The notes below the pieces were generated by a model. The model did no database searches. It was not told the DNA's origin and saw only the letters and a program-made list of their open reading frames with translations. From positions 1 through 5,505 of the forward strand of contig JAIROD010000459.1 of the NCBI GenBank assembly GCA_031257725.1: DNA of 5,505 bases, read 5' to 3'. Made by a program: the position numbers and the translations under genes. How positions within the stretch are numbered: position 1 is the stretch's first letter; each line of letters begins with the position of its first letter. Source of the stretch: Planctomycetaceae bacterium (GTDB lineage: Bacteria > Planctomycetota > Planctomycetia > Pirellulales > Thermoguttaceae). Shown piece by piece: positions 1-3,916 of the stretch.

Positions 1-10
1 TTTTTTAGTA

Positions 11-95
11 CAACCCCTAAAGGGGTTGAGTTTAGGGGCGGTACTTTGCCGCCGGTTGAAACCGGCGGTTATTCACATAAAACGCCTACGGCGTT
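11..95. repeat. Cluster of three small inverted repeats
   Basis: CAACCCCT/AGGGGTTG at 11-28; CCGCCGGTT/AACCGGCGG at 49-68; AACGCC/GGCGTT at 81-95. The first can also re-pair, since CCCCTAAA (14-21) is complementary to TTTAGGGG (31-38). None has an adjoining T-run typical of an intrinsic terminator. They look like genome-wide intergenic palindromes. Confidence 0.6.
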
Positions 96-135
96 AAATC
101 AAACCAATGCGTAACATGAGCTGATAATACACTCT

Positions 136-245
136 ACTGAATAGATACGTTTATTTTTGACCACCCCTGCCCCTCCGAAGGAGGGGAATCATTCCCCTCC
201 TTCGGAGGGGCTAGGGGTGGTCATTCGGAGGAAACGACTGAATAG
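136..245. mobile_element. Possible non-autonomous element with 9-bp direct repeats
   Basis: ACTGAATAG occurs at 136-144 and at 237-245, on either side of the nested palindrome, leaving about 92 bp between. This is what a target-site duplication of a small palindromic element would look like. The palindrome does not reach the direct repeats on either side, which weakens the reading. Confidence 0.3.
159..222. repeat. 64-bp nested palindrome (MITE-like or REP-like)
   Basis: GACCACCCCT at 159 pairs with AGGGGTGGTC ending at 222, and the inner CCCCTCCGAAGGAGGGGA pairs with TCCCCTCCTTCGGAGGGG; there is one unpaired base in the arms and a short ATCAT centre. Each inner arm is itself a palindrome with a GAA or TTC loop, so it may fold as one long hairpin or as a cruciform of smaller ones. 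No ORF lies inside. Confidence 0.85.
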
Positions 246-273
246 TTAAAAAAAATATTCCACTGATATATTA

Positions 274-314
274 CCGGCTTCCCTATTTATCGTTCTGAAG
301 CCGGGATGTTTTTT
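274..314. terminator. Candidate terminator downstream of the 621-aa gene
   Basis: CCGGCTTC (274-281) pairs with GAAGCCGG (297-304), 8-bp stem and 15-nt loop. On the plus strand T6 follows after 4 nt (309-314); on the minus strand a T8 run (255-248) follows after 18 nt. It sits about 150 nt after the stop of the 621-aa gene. The stem is good but the T-run spacing on the gene's strand is poor. Confidence 0.35.
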
Positions 315-326
315 CGTAACCTTCCG

Positions 327-368
327 GTTGCGGCACTGAAGTTGCGACTCTGAAATTGCGGTTCTGAA
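327..368. repeat. Three imperfect 14-bp tandem units
   Basis: GTTGCGGCACTGAA, GTTGCGACTCTGAA and ATTGCGGTTCTGAA lie head to tail. All share TTGCG near the start and CTGAA at the end. Non-coding. Confidence 0.7.
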
Positions 369-457
369 GACTGCCGCCATGGAACACGCGATAACCCTAA
401 TCGCATTACCCCAAAACAACAAACGCTCCCGTAAAAACAAACCGTTACGCCGTTACG

Positions 458-2323
458 TTAATTTTCTTCGATTCCCCGATAACCTCCCATACCGCCGGAA
501 CCTAACGCGTTCACAGCAGTCGGATTTTTAATGGTTTCCGCTTCAACCAAATCAGTGTTGACCGTCCGAATGATCATATTGCCGCTCGGCTCCAAAACCA
601 TCACGCGACCAGGTGATCTCAAATCAGGAGCCTTTTGCGCCGCTGACGGAACTTTGTACAACGGTTCACCGCCTTTCATGTCAAGAACAGAAACTTCGGA
701 AACAATATCAAGTTGTTTTCCGGTTGTTTTCGGTTCCGTTGTTTTCGGTTCCGTAGTTCTTCTTGATGGAGATGGCGGTGTTCGGCGTGCTGTTCGTCCA
801 GACGGCGGTGAAATACTACCTTCCATATCAGAACCAGTGGTTTGTTTTTCCAACAGAGGATTGGTTACATCTTGACGTTTATAATTAATCGTTGAACCGC
901 GATAAACCCGTTCCTTCTCAACATACCACTCCGAACCATCCGCCAAATCAAAATGAACCGCCATAATACTTGCCGCCGGTTCCAGCCAAGGTTGTTTCGT
1001 GTCCGCAGCAAAAACATTGGTCGTTAGCACACGAGACTCCAACGGAATTGTTACCATATTGGACGGCGCACTAAATTCCGTAATAAGATACGGCTCCTTC
1101 GACAACGTTTCATCTTCCAGATAATTAGGCGCTAACCTGTAATTAGGATTCGCAAGATAAAGCCGAACACGGTAACGATAAGTTTTCCCAGGTACAACAT
1201 TGAAATCTAAAAACCGGAAAAGATAATTATTAACCTGAACCGGTTTAATTTCTTCCTCTTCCGGTTCCTGAGCATTCCGCCGTATTCGTCGATTCCGTCC
1301 CTGTACCGTACTTCCGTCCATACTACCGGAACCCGTTGCTCCTATTCGGCTTTCGGAACCGCCAAACGGATTATCCAGAATGTCTTCCGGTTTAATATCA
1401 AACATTTCTTTGCGTAACTGTTCTCGAATTTTTTCAGTCTGTTTCAATTCTTCCATCTGAGAATCAGTGAGCATCGGAATAAACGGCGGATGCGCCACCT
1501 CTTCACTGAACTTTTTCGTAACCGGCGGAAGAGGATAAGCCATCGGAAATTTACCGGGAACCTGCGGCGCAAAAAAAGTCGGGTCAACCGGATCAACCGC
1601 ATTACCACTCCATAAAGAACGCTTTTGCAAAAATTCCGTGAGAAAATCCAAACGTTGCCATTCCAGTTCCCCCGAACCGCGACCGGGAACAACTTCTGCA
1701 CGTTCAACATCGTACAGAATATACATCGGCATATCACGCAACGCATCCGGTAAAACACTGGACGAAAATTTATCAACATAAAGATTCAGTTGTTCTTTAA
1801 TCGGAATTAAACCTGTTACAATCGCCCAACGTTCGCCAAGACGCGAACTAATTGAGGTACTGCCGCCGGTTGTGGTTCCGCTTTCCGCCGCCCGACCCGC
1901 CAACAACGGAGACGACGGATTAACCGATACCGCACCAAGTCCCGCCTGAGCCTTCAAGTCTTTAACCGTAAACACATTCACCGCACTACGCTTGGTTTTC
2001 TCAGGAAAAAGCGACGGCAACCACTGCGTTTCAGTACGATAATACTCCGACCGGATTTTGGCTTTGATCCAAGTCGCTTTCACATCATAAGTTATAATCG
2101 AAACTCCCTCGTCAACCGCCTTACGTTCACTGGTTTTGATCGTATTATTGGCGTTATCGGCTGCCTTAACCAATGCATCCGGTTGCCAAGTAAGCGGTTC
2201 ATATTGTGTTCCAAGATAAGCAATATAAATTGCTACCGGAATCACCAAAATCAGGATTATCTTTTCAATATTCTCCGTAAAGAATAATCCAATATCAAAT
2301 TTCTTTTTTTTATTTGGTTTCAT
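458..2323 (-). CDS. Membrane-anchored protein of unknown function, probable partner of the 516-aa protein (621 aa)
   Basis: ATG at 2323, TAA at 458. An in-frame TTG at 2362 would add 13 residues, but the ATG is preferred because MKPNKKKKFD gives a typical basic N-terminus before the membrane segment (about residues 20-38). Seen after it: a predicted periplasmic region with WAIVTGLIPIKEQLNLY (166-182) and MPMYILYDVERAEVVPG (198-214); a charged linker (286-360: KIREQLRKEMFDIKPEDIL, a G/S stretch, RNRRIRRN, then EPEEEEIK); a beta-rich module FRFLDFNVVPGKTYRYRVRL at 369-388 with NPNYRLAPNYL, of fibronectin-like flavour; a P/T/R-rich linker with TTEPK twice (about 505-535); a beta-rich end (VSVLDMKGG, PGRVMVLEPSGNMIIRTVN); and a Gly-rich tail. 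No SD is visible. The lay-out (short cytoplasmic tail, one TM, large periplasmic part with linkers) matches the 516-aa protein, suggesting one envelope complex, perhaps pilus or secretion-like. No named family is recognised with confidence. Confidence 0.9.
   Translation of the reverse strand: MKPNKKKKFDIGLFFTENIEKIILILVIPVAIYIAYLGTQYEPLTWQPDALVKAADNANNTIKTSERKAVDEGVSIITYDVKATWIKAKIRSEYYRTETQWLPSLFPEKTKRSAVNVFTVKDLKAQAGLGAVSVNPSSPLLAGRAAESGTTTGGSTSISSRLGERWAIVTGLIPIKEQLNLYVDKFSSSVLPDALRDMPMYILYDVERAEVVPGRGSGELEWQRLDFLTEFLQKRSLWSGNAVDPVDPTFFAPQVPGKFPMAYPLPPVTKKFSEEVAHPPFIPMLTDSQMEELKQTEKIREQLRKEMFDIKPEDILDNPFGGSESRIGATGSGSMDGSTVQGRNRRIRRNAQEPEEEEIKPVQVNNYLFRFLDFNVVPGKTYRYRVRLYLANPNYRLAPNYLEDETLSKEPYLITEFSAPSNMVTIPLESRVLTTNVFAADTKQPWLEPAASIMAVHFDLADGSEWYVEKERVYRGSTINYKRQDVTNPLLEKQTTGSDMEGSISPPSGRTARRTPPSPSRRTTEPKTTEPKTTGKQLDIVSEVSVLDMKGGEPLYKVPSAAQKAPDLRSPGRVMVLEPSGNMIIRTVNTDLVEAETIKNPTAVNALGSGGMGGYRGIEEN
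726..755. repeat. Two 15-bp units within the 621-aa gene (TTEPK linker)
   Basis: GTTTTCGGTTCCGTT (726-740) and GTTTTCGGTTCCGTA (741-755) encode the repeated T-T-E-P-K in the P/T-rich linker before the last beta-rich domain. Confidence 0.8.
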
Positions 2324-2360
2324 TGTCGTTTTTTTATACAAAAAAAAGGGATTAACGACC

Positions 2361-2378
2361 AAAGCCGAATTAGGCTTT
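2361..2378. terminator. Weak hairpin upstream of the 621-aa gene
   Basis: AAAGCC / GGCTTT, 6-bp stem with a 6-nt loop. On the minus strand a T8 run (2347-2340) follows only after 13 nt, so it is a poor intrinsic terminator for the Rpn transcripts; on the plus strand T5 overlaps the stem end but no plus-strand gene is present. The 2324-2458 gap holds no other convincing signal, and no clear promoter was found for the 621-aa gene. Confidence 0.25.
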
Positions 2379-2430
2379 TTCGGTCTTATTGAACGGTTTG
2401 ATTACAACAAAAATCATTTTTAATACCCTA

Positions 2431-2458
2431 ATACTTTATACTTCATACTTTATACTTT
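2431..2458. repeat. Two 14-bp units ATACTTTATACTTY at the duplication edge
   Basis: ATACTTTATACTTC (2431-2444) is followed by ATACTTTATACTTT (2445-2458), one mismatch. A third similar copy, ATGCTTTATACTTT (2744-2757), sits at the junction between the two duplicated blocks. It lies directly after the stop of the stand-alone RpnS gene. Confidence 0.8.
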
Positions 2459-2704
2459 TCAGTGAGAGACAAGATATTCTTCAAATTCCGCTAAGGTCTC
2501 ACATTCATACGCTCGGTCAAAAAGTGAATCCAACACCGTTAAATCCGTATAAGAGTTAACGGTATGTGAAACGGATTCAGGTATTTTGTGAAAACGATTG
2601 TTAAGCAATCTAAGAACACCTTCGATTTTACCTTCGATTTTACCTTCAAGTTTACCTTCAAGTTTACCTTCGATGTACATTTTTTCCAGGGTTGACGTGA
2701 CCAT
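2459..2704 (-). CDS. Stand-alone RpnS-like protein, duplicated Rpn C-terminal domain (81 aa)
   Basis: ATG at 2704, TGA at 2459. The protein equals the C-terminal 105 residues of the neighbouring Rpn protein except for the repeat helix: it has four units (GKLE, GKLE, GKIE, GKIE) instead of ten, 24 residues fewer. The rest is identical apart from N/E at the residue before the repeats. At DNA level the part after the repeats differs at one silent site (GTT/GTC, Val). It has no nuclease domain, so it cannot be a toxin by itself. AAAGGAG lies 9 nt before the ATG, as in the parent gene. It is not a frame-matched extension of the parent, whose stop lies 53 bp upstream. Inferred role: an extra antitoxin, or an immunity or decoy protein against an Rpn nuclease with another repeat number. 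It could also be an inert duplication by-product, but the open frame, kept SD and kept stop argue for expression. Confidence 0.65.
   Translation of the reverse strand: MVTSTLEKMYIEGKLEGKLEGKIEGKIEGVLRLLNNRFHKIPESVSHTVNSYTDLTVLDSLFDRAYECETLAEFEEYLVSH
2618..2665. repeat. 12-bp tandem repeat, 4 units, in the stand-alone copy
   Basis: Units ACCTTCGATTTT twice, then ACCTTCAAGTTT twice, encoding two GKIE and two GKLE units. Both the number and the exact variants differ from the ten-unit parent array, although the flanks are almost identical. Confidence 0.95.
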
Positions 2705-2713
2705 ATTTACGAT

Positions 2714-2719
2714 CTCCTT
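2714..2719 (-). promoter_or_regulatory. Shine-Dalgarno for the stand-alone RpnS copy
   Basis: AAGGAG on the minus strand, 9 nt before the ATG at 2704. It was copied with the duplication; the spacer differs from the parent at two positions (ATCGTAAAT against ACCGAAAAT) while the AAAGGAG core is unchanged. Confidence 0.7.
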
Positions 2720-2757
2720 TCTGTTTAAAATTTTTGAAACGTTATGCTTTATACTTT

Positions 2758-3075
2758 TCAGTGAGAGACAAGATATTCTTCAAATTCCGCTAAGGTCTCA
2801 CATTCATACGCTCGGTCAAAAAGTGAATCCAACACCGTTAAATCCGTATAAGAGTTGACGGTATGTGAAACGGATTCAGGTATTTTGTGAAAACGATTGT
2901 TAAGCAATCTAAGAACACCCTGAATTTTACCTTCGAGTTTACCTTCGAGTTTACCTTCAAGTTTGCCTTCGAGTTTACCTTCGAGTTTACCTTCGAGTTT
3001 ACCTTCGAGTTTACCTTCGAGTTTACCGTCGAGTTTACCGTTGATGTACATTTTTTCCAGGGTTGACGTGACCAT
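2758..3075 (-). CDS. Internal in-frame gene: separately translated Rpn C-terminal domain (RpnS-type, 105 aa)
   Basis: Seen: codon 260 of the Rpn gene is an ATG preceded by AAAGGAG with 9 nt between GGAG and ATG, the best ribosome-binding site in the window together with its duplicate. The product would start MVTSTLEKMYI, carry ten four-residue units (eight GKLE, one GKLD, one GKIQ), then a C-terminal helical domain (LNNRFHKIPESV, AYECETLAEFEEYL). Known: in E. coli, Rpn genes contain such a gene within the gene, and the small protein RpnS directly blocks the toxic long protein RpnL; a repeat helix of variable length forms the dimer interface. Inferred: this start gives the antitoxin of the nuclease encoded around it. 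An independent duplicate that keeps exactly this start and SD supports it. No clear internal promoter is seen, so it may be translated from the same mRNA. Confidence 0.65.
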   Translation of the reverse strand: MVTSTLEKMYINGKLDGKLEGKLEGKLEGKLEGKLEGKLEGKLEGKLEGKIQGVLRLLNNRFHKIPESVSHTVNSYTDLTVLDSLFDRAYECETLAEFEEYLVSH

Positions 3076-3852
3076 ATTTTCGGTCTCCTTTCTGTTTAAA
3101 ATTTTTGAAACGTTACTAACAACGACGTCTTTATTGATTTCAGTGGTTGCTATCGTGTAAAGGGCAATTGAGTTTAGCCAATTTTTTGTTCGCGGGTCGG
3201 TTTTGATTTCTTCAAAGTATCCGACAATTCGTTCCAGATTTTCCGGCAACTTTCCTTCCGAATACGATTGTAATGTATCCAAAAGTGCCATCAATGCCGG
3301 ATGTCCTTGCAACGTTTGGCGTTGAATCTTTGACAAATCAATCATGATGACCTGAAACCACAACACCTTGCCGTCCACGCCTTGCGGTACTGCAATCAAA
3401 TCCTTTATTTGTAATAATTCATCCCATGAAATATTGCCGTGATAAAGTATCACGACAACCGGATAGGGAAATTTACCGCCTTCGGTAACGGCGTTTTCCG
3501 GATCAGCCAGCCATTCCTCATAAAATTCCAATATTTTACGTAAGCAATGAAGAGAATAGAGTTTAACTTTTTTGGATTGATGTTCGAAAAACAGGAACAC
3601 TTTAGAGAATTCACCGTTTAGGAACTTCACGGAAAAACGCAAGTCGCCAATAACTTCCTGCAAATGATCGTCTATCGTTACCGGAGATTCACACTCCAAC
3701 GCGTTGAGATCAAGACAAGGAACAAAACCTGTATTGTCGTAATGTTCCAGCAGACTCGCCATCAATTCCCGATCAATAAGGAAATATCGTGCAAGTAAAT
3801 CATGCGGATGAGCAAGTTTGAATTGTTCCAATAGTTTGGGAAATTCCGTCAT
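2758..3852 (-). CDS. Rpn family recombination-promoting nuclease / putative transposase (RpnL-type, 364 aa)
   Basis: The family (YhgA-like, Transposase_31) has a PD-(D/E)XK nuclease fold; in E. coli its members cut DNA, are toxic and act against phage. Seen, numbering from ATG 3852: the HPHDLLARYFL opening at 15-25, LDLNALECE at 47-55, GDLRF with candidate metal ligand D70, then FFEHQSKK with E90 and Q92 (ExQ), R105/Y111 on the next helix, and PYPVVVILYHGNISW at 129-143 as the last core strand. A linker follows to residue 259. Next is a C-terminal domain (260-364) with a G-K-L-E repeat helix and a final segment VLRLLNNRFHKIPESV to EEYLVSH. Start choice: 3852 puts 14 residues before HPHD as in relatives and leaves a 64-nt gap after the upstream gene. 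In-frame ATGs at 3906 and 3945 are alternatives; the latter overlaps the upstream stop by 29 nt and adds an Asn-run that looks non-coding. None has a clear SD. All key residues are present, so the nuclease looks intact. Confidence 0.88.
   Translation of the reverse strand: MTEFPKLLEQFKLAHPHDLLARYFLIDRELMASLLEHYDNTGFVPCLDLNALECESPVTIDDHLQEVIGDLRFSVKFLNGEFSKVFLFFEHQSKKVKLYSLHCLRKILEFYEEWLADPENAVTEGGKFPYPVVVILYHGNISWDELLQIKDLIAVPQGVDGKVLWFQVIMIDLSKIQRQTLQGHPALMALLDTLQSYSEGKLPENLERIVGYFEEIKTDPRTKNWLNSIALYTIATTEINKDVVVSNVSKILNRKETENMVTSTLEKMYINGKLDGKLEGKLEGKLEGKLEGKLEGKLEGKLEGKLEGKIQGVLRLLNNRFHKIPESVSHTVNSYTDLTVLDSLFDRAYECETLAEFEEYLVSH
2917..3036. repeat. 12-bp tandem repeat, 10 units, coding for G-K-L-E
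   Basis: Plus-strand units ACCTTCGAGTTT in phase with the codons. From 2917: one ACCCTGAATTTT, two standard units, one with CAAG, one starting GCC, four standard units, and one ACCGTCGAGTTT at 3025-3036. It encodes charged four-residue helical units. Near-identity at DNA level suggests expansion by replication slippage or recombination. Confidence 0.95.
3085..3090 (-). promoter_or_regulatory. Shine-Dalgarno for the internal RpnS start
   Basis: AAGGAG on the minus strand, 9 nt before the ATG at 3075, lying inside the Rpn coding sequence (codons for R-K-E). It decides the internal start. The full-length Rpn starts and the two large membrane-protein genes have no comparable site. Confidence 0.7.
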
Positions 3853-3916
3853 AAAAAATATTTCGTAAAATTTGTTGTTGTTGTTGTCATAAACATTCTG
3901 AAACATTCTGAGTATA

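Larger units (their letters stand above)
1..457. other. Non-coding region with palindromes and short repeats
   Basis: No credible gene on either strand. The one open stretch (440-246, minus) translates to an unremarkable Arg/Phe-rich sequence across a hairpin and a 14-bp tandem repeat. The region holds, left to right, three small hairpins (11-95), a 64-bp nested palindrome (159-222) flanked by a 9-bp direct repeat, a terminator-like hairpin (274-304) and a three-unit repeat (327-368). Confidence 0.7.
2445..2744. repeat. Second unit of the partial tandem duplication
   Basis: About 300 bp, head-to-tail with the parent unit with essentially no spacer. Outside the 12-bp repeat array the copies differ at only a few positions: one silent site in the C-terminal part, two in the SD-ATG spacer, and the codon before the array. 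This points to a recent event. The duplicated block holds everything required to translate RpnS and nothing of the nuclease core. Confidence 0.9.
2745..3115. repeat. Parent unit of a partial tandem duplication (3' end of the Rpn gene)
   Basis: From about 2745 to CGTTA at 3111-3115 this 371-bp stretch is repeated directly downstream (in transcription) at about 2445-2744. It covers the last part of the Rpn linker, the internal SD and start, the repeat helix and the stop. Left edges share CTTTATACTTTTCAGTG (2747 against 2448, offset 299). Right edges share GAAACGTTA (ending 3115 against 2744, offset 371). The 72-bp difference is exactly six 12-bp units. Confidence 0.9.

Noticed and set aside
246..440. 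Minus-strand 64-aa frame after the 621-aa gene
   Set aside because: Crosses a hairpin and a 14-bp tandem repeat, has no SD and no recognisable protein features.
531..875. Plus-strand 114-aa open frame
   Set aside because: Antisense to the C-terminal part of the 621-aa gene; no recognisable domain, and it does not have its own start signal.
1444..1779. Minus-strand 111-aa frame, Arg/Phe/Cys-rich
   Set aside because: Out-of-frame shadow of the 621-aa gene with composition unlike a real protein.
2618..3036. CRISPR array
   Set aside because: The 12-bp units are contiguous, have no spacers and are in phase with a reading frame; they code for a repeat helix.
2598..3160. Plus-strand open frames with LPSS repeats (2598-2858 and 2963-3160)
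   Set aside because: They are the antisense reading of the G-K-L-E coding arrays; the repeats keep any frame open. No SD or domain supports them.
2758..3852. Active transposon (from the 'putative transposase' family name)
   Set aside because: No terminal inverted repeats or target-site duplication were seen around the gene, and the family name is historical; the nuclease and toxin-antitoxin reading fits better.
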